Shown: in pieces, positions 28,336 to 36,954 of the stretch | How positions within the stretch are numbered: the first letter of the stretch is position 1 | Layout of the letters: every line of letters begins with the position of its first letter | Origin: Alphaproteobacteria bacterium | Lineage (GTDB): Bacteria; Pseudomonadota; Alphaproteobacteria; JANSWW01 | NCBI GenBank assembly: GCA_024743275.1 | Contig: JANSWW010000011.1 | Location: forward strand, 118,152 to 182,151 | Length of the DNA stretch: 64,000 bases | Direction of reading: 5' to 3' | The notes under the pieces: model-generated | The model's input: the letters and a program-made list of their open reading frames with translations, nothing else | Told to the model about the DNA's origin: nothing | The model's database searches: none | Position numbers and translations under genes: made by a program

Positions 28336-30298
28336 CCTTCTTGTTGCCGTACCATACCACCTCCCGGCACCAGTCGCCGAAATCCGTATAGCGCTCGGTC
28401 GTGCGGTCGATGGAGTAGAGGGTCTCCTGGCGTGTCGGTTTCGGTGCCTTTCCGACGATTGCGGCCTTATGGAAGGAGAGCATGTCGTAACCGGTCTTCA
28501 GGACGAAGTTCTTCTTCAAGAAGGGCTGCTTGATCAGGGCCCGGTTCAACATGACCGCGTCGTAGATCGCGGTGATCGGGATTCCGAAGGCCTCGTCCTC
28601 GATCAGGTTCTCCAGCAACGTGAAGGCTTCGTCTGTGAAGGCACCGATCTCGTCGCGTTTCGTCAGGTCGATGAAGACATACTCGTCCGCCGGCCAATAG
28701 ATCCCGAGCCATTCCTCCGAATAGATGTACTCCGGACCGCCATCCTGGATCTTCTGGGCCTCGGCCAGGAAGAAATCCCGGATCCGGCCCAACAGCGGAT
28801 AGGCCTTGCGGTCCGCGTTCATGAACGCGTCGAAGATCTGCCGATAGCCGATCCCGGCGATTTCCCGGGTGGCGACGATGGGCATCTGGAAAAGTTTGTC
28901 GAAATGCAGGAGGGCCACCAGCCAGGCATAGGCGCGGGTCTTCGCCCAGTCCTCGCGCGGCATGGCGGCGGTCGCGACGACCAGTTGCTGCGTTTCGTAG
29001 ATCCCGTCGGCGTCCACCGTCGGGGCGCCGTGCATGTTGATGATCCGGGTCTCGACCGTCTGCATGCCGTACCGCTTCTGATAGGCCGGGTCGCCCATCT
29101 CGGCATTCGGCAGGATCGAGAGGTTGTTGAACTGAATGCGATTGTGCTGGCCGTTTTCGATCAGCCGGGCGATGCCGTCGCAAAAGGCGTCATAGGTCTC
29201 GCCGGGCAGGCCGAGGATCAGGTCCGAATAGGTCTCCACCCGGTCCTCGGTAAAGCGGCGCTGCAGCTCCATATAGGTATCGAGCTGGATGTTCTTGCGC
29301 TTGATCGCCTCCAGCGTCGGGTCGTCCATGGACTGCATGGACAGCGTCACGCCCTTGTTGAGGCCGGCGTCCGAGAGGATTTTCTGGGTGAGGTAGGCCC
29401 GCTCCGTCGCGTTCTTGGTGTTCTGAACGCTGAGCGCCTTCGGATACCCCCGCGACTTCTTCACCTTGGCGACATGCTCGGCAATCTCCACGTCGCGCTT
29501 CAGGATGCCAAAATTGGCGTCGCAGCAGAAGACGAACTCAAGCTTGTGGTCCGCGAACCATTGGATCTCGGCTTCGAGGCGGTCCATCCCGAACTGGTTG
29601 ACCTTGGATGCCGTCGCCGATCCCCAATCGCAAAAGGTGCAGGCGAAGGGACAGCCCCGGTTCGTCTCCCACATGCCGATCCAGGCCTGTTCCGGATGGG
29701 CCTCCATCAGCGGTTCGAACACATCGGTCAGGAAGGGCGAGGGGATCTCGTCCAGCTCCCGCAGTCGCGGTGCCGGAAGGGTCCGCACATAGCGCCCGTC
29801 CGTGTCGATCGCCGACAGCGAGGGCACGGCCGTCCAATCCCGGCCCGGCAGGGTTTCCAGGAAGGCGAGGAAGGCCCTTTCGCCCTCGTTGTGGATCGCC
29901 GCGTCGATAAAGCGGTGGCGTCGCAGGAACGCCTCGGATTGGTCCGGAACCTGCGGCCCGCCGAACAGGATGACGATCTCGGGCTTGCGCGCCTTCAACC
30001 GCTCCGCGATGGCGAGGCTGATCTTCTCGTTCCAGACATAGGTCGAGAACCCGACGACATCGGCCTCGATCAGATGTTCGACGGCGGCGTCGACCCGCTC
30101 GCGCTTGAAGATCGGAACGAGGAAGCGGTATCGCGCGGGATCCGGCGCGTGCCCTTCGACATAGGCCTGCAACACACCCGTGGAATAGGGAAGATAATTC
30201 TGGCCGGAAAAGGCGTTGTTGATTTGGACCAGCCCGATCGTGAGCGGTCGGCCCATGGCTTCCTTGGCCTTCGGATGGCTCGACGACGCGTTCTTCAT
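28280..30298 (-). CDS. B12-binding-domain radical SAM enzyme
   Basis: 672 residues from the ATG at 30298. An N-terminal cobalamin-binding-like Rossmann domain (about 10-170, with ILFGGPQVP and IHNEGE) precedes the radical SAM barrel with the cluster motif CPFACTFC (CxxxCxxC, about residue 220). The C-terminal 250 residues are mostly helical. Related proteins include methyltransferases and other radical enzymes of natural product, lipid or sugar pathways; I cannot name the substrate. No DxHxxG corrinoid motif is seen, as in many class B members. It overlaps the aldo/keto reductase gene downstream. Confidence 0.85.
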   Translation of the reverse strand: MKNASSSHPKAKEAMGRPLTIGLVQINNAFSGQNYLPYSTGVLQAYVEGHAPDPARYRFLVPIFKRERVDAAVEHLIEADVVGFSTYVWNEKISLAIAERLKARKPEIVILFGGPQVPDQSEAFLRRHRFIDAAIHNEGERAFLAFLETLPGRDWTAVPSLSAIDTDGRYVRTLPAPRLRELDEIPSPFLTDVFEPLMEAHPEQAWIGMWETNRGCPFACTFCDWGSATASKVNQFGMDRLEAEIQWFADHKLEFVFCCDANFGILKRDVEIAEHVAKVKKSRGYPKALSVQNTKNATERAYLTQKILSDAGLNKGVTLSMQSMDDPTLEAIKRKNIQLDTYMELQRRFTEDRVETYSDLILGLPGETYDAFCDGIARLIENGQHNRIQFNNLSILPNAEMGDPAYQKRYGMQTVETRIINMHGAPTVDADGIYETQQLVVATAAMPREDWAKTRAYAWLVALLHFDKLFQMPIVATREIAGIGYRQIFDAFMNADRKAYPLLGRIRDFFLAEAQKIQDGGPEYIYSEEWLGIYWPADEYVFIDLTKRDEIGAFTDEAFTLLENLIEDEAFGIPITAIYDAVMLNRALIKQPFLKKNFVLKTGYDMLSFHKAAIVGKAPKPTRQETLYSIDRTTERYTDFGDWCREVVWYGNKKGAYLYGNQAVETHLAGHH

Positions 30299-30438
30299 GC
30301 GTCCAAGTCTCCTCGTTCTGCTACGCAAGCCTTCTGCCGCGTCTTCGGGTCTTATACCCGATTTAAACGCCAGAAGAAAGCGACCGGATTTCTGTCACAG
30401 GGCACACAAGCAAGTTCCGGGCCGGTCTAGAGCCAAAT

Positions 30439-30536
30439 CAGGCGTTTTTGACTCACTTCGTGATCTCATAACGCCTGTGAAATTGCCTCTAAAACAATAA
30501 GATAGAGCAGATTCACGCACGATTTCACGATCGTGA
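30439..30536. repeat. Inverted repeats in the epimerase/radical SAM gap
   Basis: CAGGCGTT at 30439-30446 pairs with AACGCCTG at 30470-30477, enclosing a small tcacttcgtga hairpin; 48 bases on, TCACGATCGTGA at 30525-30536 is a perfect 12-base palindrome. The first could act as a terminator for the epimerase operon on the reverse strand, although no clear T-tract follows. The function is not known. Confidence 0.5.
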
Positions 30537-30563
30537 TGCGATCCAGAAATCGCGCGATCGGCT

Positions 30564-31508
30564 CTATCGATTGGCCCGGTACCAGGCGAGGGTCTGGGCC
30601 GCCGCCTCGGCGAACGGGGTCCGTGCCGAAAATCCGAGGAGGTGTCGCGCCTTCTCCGTCGCCACCACCTTGCGGGCCGCCCCGGCCGGCTTTGTATCGT
30701 CCCAGGCGATCTGGATATCGCGACCGCTCACGGCGACCAATGTCTCGACAACCTCCCGGATGGATAGGCCGGATCCGCTGCCGATATTGATAGGACCCTC
30801 TCCGATGCCTTGGAGATAGCCGCGGATCAGTCCTTCGACCGCGTCCTCCACGAACAGAAAGTCGCGGACGGCGGATCCGTCGCCCCAGACGGTCAGGGGG
30901 TTCTCGCCGGTTTCGATCCGATGGATCAGGGCGGGGACGACGAGGGCCGTCTCGGGGTCGAAATCGTCATGGGGGCCGAAGCTGTTGACCAGGCGCAGCA
31001 CGGCGGTGTTGCCCCGGCCGGACTGCAGGGCCTGGGCTTCGATGAACTTCTCGGCCATCCGCTTCGACCAGGCGACATATTCGGCGGATGGGTGTGGATC
31101 GCCGTCCCACGCCTGATCCTCGCGGGCATCGCCGTCGAGGGAGGGATAGACGGTCACCGTGCTGGTGTAGACCCGGCGCGGCACCGCCGCTGTCGCCCGC
31201 AACACCAGCAGGTCCATCAGCAGGTTCTCTCCCAAGAGGGTCGCCGCCTCGGCCCGTTGCCAGCTGATCGCACCCCTTATCCCGGCGAGATGGAACAGGC
31301 CGTCGATCCCGGCGCAGATATCGTCCACGAAGGCCGGATCGCGCAGGTCGCCGCGCCGGTGATCCGGCCAATCGCCGGGCGCCGCGCTGCGCGATGCGGT
31401 CCGAACGGTCGCGCCGAGGTCCATCAGGCCGGGCACCAGACTGCGTCCGATCAGGCCGGTGGCTCCGGTCACCAGGATGGTTCTACCGTCGAAGCGTTCG
31501 ACCGCCAT
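30564..31508 (-). CDS. NAD-dependent epimerase/dehydratase family protein
   Basis: 314 residues. Extended short-chain dehydrogenase with nucleotide motif TGATGLIGRSL, STVTVYPS-type active-site Ser/Thr, and conserved substrate segment NSFGPHDDFDP. Most relatives act on nucleotide sugars. The active-site Tyr/Lys pair reads YVAWSK, one residue longer than the usual YxxxK, which is unusual. It is separated from the aminotransferase stop by three bases, so it is the last gene of the GGT-like/aminotransferase/epimerase operon. Confidence 0.83.
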   Translation of the reverse strand: MAVERFDGRTILVTGATGLIGRSLVPGLMDLGATVRTASRSAAPGDWPDHRRGDLRDPAFVDDICAGIDGLFHLAGIRGAISWQRAEAATLLGENLLMDLLVLRATAAVPRRVYTSTVTVYPSLDGDAREDQAWDGDPHPSAEYVAWSKRMAEKFIEAQALQSGRGNTAVLRLVNSFGPHDDFDPETALVVPALIHRIETGENPLTVWGDGSAVRDFLFVEDAVEGLIRGYLQGIGEGPINIGSGSGLSIREVVETLVAVSGRDIQIAWDDTKPAGAARKVVATEKARHLLGFSARTPFAEAAAQTLAWYRANR

Positions 31509-31511
31509 GTC

Positions 31512-32669
31512 TCAGCGGCCGGTGAAGCGTTTGATCCTCACCAAAGCTTCCCGCATGTCCTCGGGCTTGCCGGCGAAGGAGAGCCGAATCGCCTTGTCGC
31601 CATTCACCGGGTCGAAATCGATCCCCGGCGTCGTCGCCACACCTTCCTGTTCCAGCAGATCGCGGGCGAAGGCCGAACTGTCGTTGGCGACGTCGTCCAC
31701 CCCGGCATAGATGTAGAAGGCGCCATCGGCCGGCGCCAATTGGGTGAGGCCGGTCTCGGCGAGACCGTCGAGCAGGATTTGCCGGTTCTCGCGATAGCGC
31801 GCGACGTTGCTTTCCAGTTCCTGGATGCCGTCGAAGGCGCCGATGGCCGCATATTGCGAGATCGAGGGCGCACAGATCGCCAGGCTCTGCTGCAGCCGCT
31901 CGACGGTTTGGACCATGTCCTCTGGGACCACCATCCAGCCGAGACGCCATCCGGTCATCGAGAAGTATTTCGAAAAACTGTTGATCACCACGCTGTGGGG
32001 GTTTTCGACGATCGTGGTCTCCTCCCCCGCGAAACTGATCCCGTGATAGATCTCGTCCGCGATGACCCGCACCTCGTTGGTGTCGCACCAATCCATCAGG
32101 GCGTTCAATTCGTCCTGGTGCACCATGGCGCCGGTGGGATTGTTCGGATTGGCGATGATCAGGCCGTCAAGCGCGCCATGTTCCGCCATCGCCTCTTCCA
32201 TCACCTGCGGTGTCGGCTGGAACGCGTCCTCCGGCCGGGCCTTCAGGAACACCGGTTCGATGCCCAACGTGCGCAGGATCTTCGGATAGGCGGGATAGCA
32301 TGGCGCCGCCAGGGCGACCTTGTCTCCGGCCTCGAAGGCCGCCAGGAAGGCCAGTTGGAACGCCCCGGACGAACCTTGGGTGATCAGAACGCGCTCGATC
32401 GGCACCCTGGCGCCATAGCGCTGGCGGTACCAATCGGAAATCCGCTGCCGAAGTTCCGGGAGACCGGCCGCGACCGTATAGCCGATATTGGTCTCGTCGA
32501 GGGCCCGGCGGGCGCTTTCCAGCGCGGCCTTCGGGGCGGGCGTGGAGGGCTGGCCGATCTCAAGATGGACGATGTCGCGCCCCTCCCGCTCCAGGGCCGT
32601 CGCGGTCGCCAGGACGTCCAGCGCCAGAAAGGGGGCGAGTCGGCCGCGTTGCGAGATCTTGAATGCCAT
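31512..32669 (-). CDS. Class I/II PLP-dependent aminotransferase
   Basis: 385 residues. Fold-type I aminotransferase with IANPNNPTG, DEIYHG and the PLP lysine in SFSKYFSMTGWR, and the family end (IRLSFAG). It resembles aspartate/alanine aminotransferases; the amino acceptor is unknown. The ATG at 32669 gives the common MAFKISQRG start; an in-frame TTG eleven codons upstream is a poorer choice. It follows the GGT-like gene by 29 bases and leads into the epimerase. Confidence 0.9.
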   Translation of the reverse strand: MAFKISQRGRLAPFLALDVLATATALEREGRDIVHLEIGQPSTPAPKAALESARRALDETNIGYTVAAGLPELRQRISDWYRQRYGARVPIERVLITQGSSGAFQLAFLAAFEAGDKVALAAPCYPAYPKILRTLGIEPVFLKARPEDAFQPTPQVMEEAMAEHGALDGLIIANPNNPTGAMVHQDELNALMDWCDTNEVRVIADEIYHGISFAGEETTIVENPHSVVINSFSKYFSMTGWRLGWMVVPEDMVQTVERLQQSLAICAPSISQYAAIGAFDGIQELESNVARYRENRQILLDGLAETGLTQLAPADGAFYIYAGVDDVANDSSAFARDLLEQEGVATTPGIDFDPVNGDKAIRLSFAGKPEDMREALVRIKRFTGR

Positions 32670-32698
32670 CGATAACTCCGGTGATCCGAAAAAACGCC

Positions 32699-34336
32699 TC
32701 AACCGCCGCCAAGCGTCGCGCCTGCGCCGCGCGGGTCCGATTTCTTGCTGCAGGTCTCGCCCGTCAGGCGGAGACCGGCCGGGCAGACAAAGGCATGGGC
32801 GCGGGCGAAATCGCCCCGCGGCGTGATTTTGTAGCCCAGCGAATTGAGGCGGTCCACCACCGCCACGTCGATGCCTTCCTCGACCGTGACGTCGTCGGCG
32901 GTGGGGCCGGGAATGATGCGGGGGGCGGCGATCGCATCGGCCGCATCCGCCCCATCGACGGCGTTCAACATCAACTCCGCCGCGACCGCGATGCTTCCCG
33001 GACCGCCCGAAACGCCGGCAAGCGCAAAAAGGGCGTTGCTATTCGCGTTGTGAATAAGGCCGGCGATCGCCACCGGCCGCGTGTTCCAGAGCGCCGTGCC
33101 GGGTTGGGCCGGTGCCGCACCGAACAGCATGCCCGTGTTCGGACCCAGTTTCCCAAGCCCGAACGGCGCCCCCATGGTCACGGCGCAGACGACATTCTGG
33201 CTGTTCCGGTCGATCGCTCCGAAGACCGCCGCTCCCGGCGTCCGCCCGGCGCCGGTCAACCGGACCAGGGGTTGGTCGCCGAACCGGCGCACGGTGGCCT
33301 CATGGCCGGCCATGCTGCGTTCGGCTTCCTCCTCGGTCGGCAAAAGCGGTCCGTTCTCCGCGACATAGGCATCCGCCGCCACAAGGGCATCGGCGATCAA
33401 GTGAGGCCGCTCGAGGTCGTCCGCCCCGTCGAAAAGCCCGTCGGTCACCAAGAGCCGCGCCGCCGCCGCGGCGACCGCCGTGTCCCGGATGTCCGTCCCG
33501 GTGAAGATCAGCTGGTTCTCGGCGAACGCCGCTCCCGGGACCTCGAAGTCATCGGCCGGACGAGAGGTGGCGCTGTAGGTCTCGACCCGTTGCGGATCGA
33601 CGGCCAGACCGGCCGCCGCCAGCTCGCCGCTCAATGTCTTGAAGACCTGGAAGGGCCGCGCCGCGCCGGAGAGATTGCCCCGGATCATCCGCAGTCCGTC
33701 TGCGTAGGCCGGCATCACGACCTGGTTCCCCGCCTGCAGGAAAGCGCCGTCGCCGCGGGTGAACAGGCGGCGCGCCGCCGGATCGGTGAGCAGCCGTGCC
33801 CCGCCGGCTGCGAGATCGTCGGCAAGCACCGTCGAGACCGGGAAACCGTTCCGGGCGAGCCTCTCCGCCGGAAGGATGAGATTGCCGATCGGCAAGCGAC
33901 CATGGCGGGCGTGTAACAGCAGCATGCCCCGCAATCCGGCCGGGATGGCCGCCGACTCCGGGGCGTCGACGGCGGCACGCAGCGGAAAATCGATGATCTC
34001 GGTGATATCGGTCTCGACGTTGGAGACGATACAGGACCCGCCGCCGCCGATGCCGACCGAGGAGGGAAGGGTCACCGTCATCGCCATATACATCGCGACG
34101 GCCGCGTCGACGGCGGAGCCGCCCCGGGTCAGGATCTCGGTCGCGATAAAGGCCGCGCGGGGCTCGTCCGAGAAGACGCCGCGTCCCTCGGCGCTGGCCC
34201 CTTCGGAGATCAGGACTTCCTGTGGCTCGCCGATGCCGGATGCGCCGCCGCAGGCCGCGACCACCAGCATTGCCGGGAGCGCCAACCAGTTTCTGAGGCG
34301 GCGGTTCAAGGGAAGCTGATGGGCTGTGACCGGCAT
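32699..34336 (-). CDS. Gamma-glutamyltransferase-like lipoprotein, probably inactive
   Basis: 545 residues from ATG 34336. A lipoprotein signal is visible (LALPAMLVVAAC, lipid Cys at about 31). The body follows the GGT fold: IATEILTRGGSAVDAAVA, SSVGIGGGG, and a C-terminal NTGMLFG segment. Where active GGTs have TTHxSVVD, whose first Thr is both the cleavage site and nucleophile, this protein reads AAVFGAID. Self-processing and transferase activity are therefore unlikely (inference). It is divergent from a signal-bearing M48 protease gene and starts the operon with the aminotransferase. A much longer open frame on this strand extends upstream over the protease gene and is not real. Confidence 0.8.
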   Translation of the reverse strand: MPVTAHQLPLNRRLRNWLALPAMLVVAACGGASGIGEPQEVLISEGASAEGRGVFSDEPRAAFIATEILTRGGSAVDAAVAMYMAMTVTLPSSVGIGGGGSCIVSNVETDITEIIDFPLRAAVDAPESAAIPAGLRGMLLLHARHGRLPIGNLILPAERLARNGFPVSTVLADDLAAGGARLLTDPAARRLFTRGDGAFLQAGNQVVMPAYADGLRMIRGNLSGAARPFQVFKTLSGELAAAGLAVDPQRVETYSATSRPADDFEVPGAAFAENQLIFTGTDIRDTAVAAAAARLLVTDGLFDGADDLERPHLIADALVAADAYVAENGPLLPTEEEAERSMAGHEATVRRFGDQPLVRLTGAGRTPGAAVFGAIDRNSQNVVCAVTMGAPFGLGKLGPNTGMLFGAAPAQPGTALWNTRPVAIAGLIHNANSNALFALAGVSGGPGSIAVAAELMLNAVDGADAADAIAAPRIIPGPTADDVTVEEGIDVAVVDRLNSLGYKITPRGDFARAHAFVCPAGLRLTGETCSKKSDPRGAGATLGGG

Positions 34337-34477
34337 TGATGGGTGATCCGATTGATTCCGGGACGAAGCGAAGCCACCTTCTAGGGGGCATCGGCCCAAG
34401 CGTAAAGACGTCAACGCGGCTTGTCTTCCCTCCGAAGTCCGACCGCTTCCCGTCGCGCCGTTCGAAAAAGGAGCGCT

Positions 34478-35836
34478 ATGCGCCAAACCGGAAAACTTGT
34501 CCAGGCGATCGGTGCCGTTCTCGCTTTGATGGTAATGTCCGTCTTGGCGCCCGGCGCGGCGACCGCCCAGGGTTTCATCCGCGATACCGAAGTGGAAAGC
34601 GTCATCCGGGACCTGTCGGCGCCGATCTTCGATGTCGCCGGCCTGACGCCGTCGGCGGTCCGCATTCATTTGATCAACTCTCCGGATTTCAACGCGTTCG
34701 TTGCGGGCGGACAGAGGGTCTTCATCAATACGGGCGTGGTTTTGAGATCTGAGGATGTCGGCGAACTTCTGGGCGTGATCGCCCACGAGACCGGGCATAT
34801 CGCCGGCGGCCATCTCGTGCGACTGCGGCAGGAATTGGCGAGTGCCGGGCCGACCCAGATTCTGGCGACCATCCTGGGGGCCGCGGCGGGCATCGCCTCC
34901 GGCAACGCGCAGGTCGGCGCGGCCATCGCCACCGGAACAAGCGTAACCCAGCAGCGTCTTCTGCTGGCCTATAGCCGTGTCCAGGAGAGCGCGGCGGACC
35001 AGGCGGCGCTGACCTATCTCGACGATCTTCGCTGGTCGGCCCGTGGCTTTCAGCAGTCGATGGGTCGGCTGGCCGGTCAGGAGTTGCGGGTCTCCGGCGC
35101 CCAGGCGGAATATCTCCGCTCTCACCCCTTGAGCCGCGACCGACTGTCGGCGATCACCGCCCATGTCGAGACATCGCCCTATTCCGATCGGAACTTTCCG
35201 GCCGATTTCGGCCCCCGTTACGACAGGATCCGGGCGAAGATCGCCGGCTTCACCCAAAGCCTCAGCCAGATCTTTACGGACTATCCGGTCGGCGACGACA
35301 GCGTTCCGGCCCGCTATGCCAGGGCGGTCGCCCATCACCGGGCGAGCGATCCGGAGCAGGCTTTGGCCGCCGTCGACGCGCTGATCGCCGACTTTCCGGA
35401 AGACCCCTATTTCCACGAACTCAAAGGCCAGTTCCTGACCGAACAGGGGCGTCCGGCAGACTCGGTCGCCCCCTATCGCCAGGCCCTGGCCCTGAAGCCG
35501 GACTCGCCGCTGGTTCGGATCGCCCTTGCGCAGTCGCTCCTCGCGCTGCGCACGCCCGAGGCCGACCGGGAGGCGCTGGCGCTGACCCGGACCGCGGTCC
35601 AGTTCGAGCCCTATTCCATAAATGGCTGGCGCCAACTCGCCATCGCCGAGGGGCGCAACGGCGATATCGGTCTCGCCGCCCTGGCCCTGGCGGAGATGAA
35701 CTGGGCCGCCGGCAACGCGCGGGACGCCATCGAACAATCGAAAAGGGCGACCGCCCTGTTGCCGGTCGGCTCACCCGGGGCGCTGAGGGCCGAGGACATC
35801 GAGACCTTCGCGCTCAGAGAGTTGCGGCGGCGGTAG
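34478..35836 (+). CDS. Periplasmic M48 metalloprotease with TPR-like C-terminus (BepA-like)
   Basis: 452 residues from ATG 34478, which follows aaaaagga. A signal peptide is visible (cleavage near GAATAQG, residue 30). The zinc site is HETGH plus the downstream Glu in ESAADQAAL. The last 160 residues contain TPR-like helical pairs. BepA-type proteases monitor outer-membrane protein assembly, a likely role here. It is transcribed divergently from the GGT-like lipoprotein gene, 141 bases away. Confidence 0.88.
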   Translation: MRQTGKLVQAIGAVLALMVMSVLAPGAATAQGFIRDTEVESVIRDLSAPIFDVAGLTPSAVRIHLINSPDFNAFVAGGQRVFINTGVVLRSEDVGELLGVIAHETGHIAGGHLVRLRQELASAGPTQILATILGAAAGIASGNAQVGAAIATGTSVTQQRLLLAYSRVQESAADQAALTYLDDLRWSARGFQQSMGRLAGQELRVSGAQAEYLRSHPLSRDRLSAITAHVETSPYSDRNFPADFGPRYDRIRAKIAGFTQSLSQIFTDYPVGDDSVPARYARAVAHHRASDPEQALAAVDALIADFPEDPYFHELKGQFLTEQGRPADSVAPYRQALALKPDSPLVRIALAQSLLALRTPEADREALALTRTAVQFEPYSINGWRQLAIAEGRNGDIGLAALALAEMNWAAGNARDAIEQSKRATALLPVGSPGALRAEDIETFALRELRRR

Positions 35837-35855
35837 ATAGGGCGCCATCGCCAAA

Positions 35856-35917
35856 CGTGCTGTTCCAGGCGTGCTGTTCCAGGCGTGCCGTTCCAGGCGT
35901 GCTGTTCATTGCGTGCC
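35856..35917. repeat. 14-base tandem repeat, about four copies
   Basis: Units cgtgctgttccagg at 35856, 35870, 35884 (one change) and 35898 (degenerate in the last four bases), with a partial fifth. They lie between the M48 gene and aroQ, 60 bases before the aroQ start. No gene is encoded there. Confidence 0.85.
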
Positions 35918-35977
35918 GGATGGAAAATGATATAAACCGGGCGGCGAAGAGGTCATCCAAGATCTGGGGGGGCGGGC

Positions 35978-36430
35978 GTGGCTGACCACGATATTTATAT
36001 TCTCAACGGGCCGAACCTAAACATGCTCGGCGTGCGGGAGCCCGGCATATACGGATCGGACACCCTGGCCGATATCGAAGCGATGTGCCGTGATCGGGCA
36101 TCGGATCTCGGTCTCGACGTGGTGTTCCGGCAATCCAACGCCGAAGCCGATCTCGTCTCCTGGATCCAGGAGGCACGGGAGAACGCGGACGGGATCATCC
36201 TCAACGCCGCCGCCTACACCCATACCTCCGTCGCCATTCGCGACGCGCTGAGCCTGACCGACCTGCCGGTCGTTGAAGTGCATCTCAGCAATACCCATAA
36301 ACGGGAGGGCTTTCGGCACCACTCCTACGTTTCCGCGGTGGCGAACGGGGTGATCATGGGCTTCGGGGCGCAAGGCTATCTGTTGGCGATCGATGCCATC
36401 GCCCGCCTGATCGATCAGGACGCGCTTTAA
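35978..36430 (+). CDS. aroQ: Type II 3-dehydroquinate dehydratase AroQ
   Basis: 150 residues, full length. Signature [19 protein letters not shown] with catalytic Tyr, [11 protein letters not shown], and [15 protein letters not shown] with the catalytic His/Arg region. It makes 3-dehydroshikimate in the shikimate pathway. The GTG start follows ggggggcggg. It is followed by accB-accC, an arrangement common in proteobacteria. Confidence 0.97.
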   Translation: MADHDIYILNGPNLNMLGVREPGIYGSDTLADIEAMCRDRASDLGLDVVFRQSNAEADLVSWIQEARENADGIILNAAAYTHTSVAIRDALSLTDLPVVEVHLSNTHKREGFRHHSYVSAVANGVIMGFGAQGYLLAIDAIARLIDQDAL

Positions 36431-36483
36431 CGGACACACCTGATGCAAAGGCGTTGATACAAGAACGAAGATGGGAAGTTTCG

Positions 36484-36954
36484 ATGAGTGATAAGGCACC
36501 GGGCAAGAGCCGTCTGGATACCGAGGCCGTGAAGACGCTGGCCGCCGTTCTGGACGAGACCGGGTTGGGCGAAATCGAGTATGAGGAGGGCGGCCTCCGC
36601 ATCCGGGTGGCCCGCCAGGCGCCGACCGCGATGCCCGTCGCCGCCGCACCGATGGCACAGCTCGCCGCCGCGTCCGCCGTTTCCGCGACGGCCAGCCCGC
36701 CCGCCGTGGAGGAGAGCGCCGGCCCGGTCATCAAGTCGCCGATGGTCGGGACCTTCTATCAGGCCGCGTCGCCGACGGCGGCCCCCTTCATCAAGGTCGG
36801 CGACCAGGTCAATCCGGATACGGTGATCGGCATCATCGAAGCCATGAAGGTGATGAACGAAATCAAGGCGGGGCTTTCCGGCGAGGTCGCCGAAATCCTG
36901 GTCGACAACCAGCAGCCCGTCGAATTCGGCCAGGTGCTGGTCCGGTTGAAGTGA
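36484..36954 (+). CDS. accB: Acetyl-CoA carboxylase biotin carboxyl carrier protein AccB
   Basis: 156 residues. N-terminal helix domain, Ala/Pro-rich linker (about 50-80) and C-terminal biotinyl domain with the biotin lysine in [10 protein letters not shown]. It carries CO2 between biotin carboxylase and carboxyltransferase in fatty acid synthesis. The ATG at 36484 gives the normal start. Its stop overlaps the accC ATG by one base. Confidence 0.97.
   Translation: MSDKAPGKSRLDTEAVKTLAAVLDETGLGEIEYEEGGLRIRVARQAPTAMPVAAAPMAQLAAASAVSATASPPAVEESAGPVIKSPMVGTFYQAASPTAAPFIKVGDQVNPDTVIGIIEAMKVMNEIKAGLSGEVAEILVDNQQPVEFGQVLVRLK

Noticed and set aside
34337..35737. Extension of the GGT-like frame to 1012 codons
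   Set aside because: The open frame lies opposite the M48 protease gene with its clear motifs; the first 467 codons have no recognisable sequence and the lipoprotein start at 34336 is natural.
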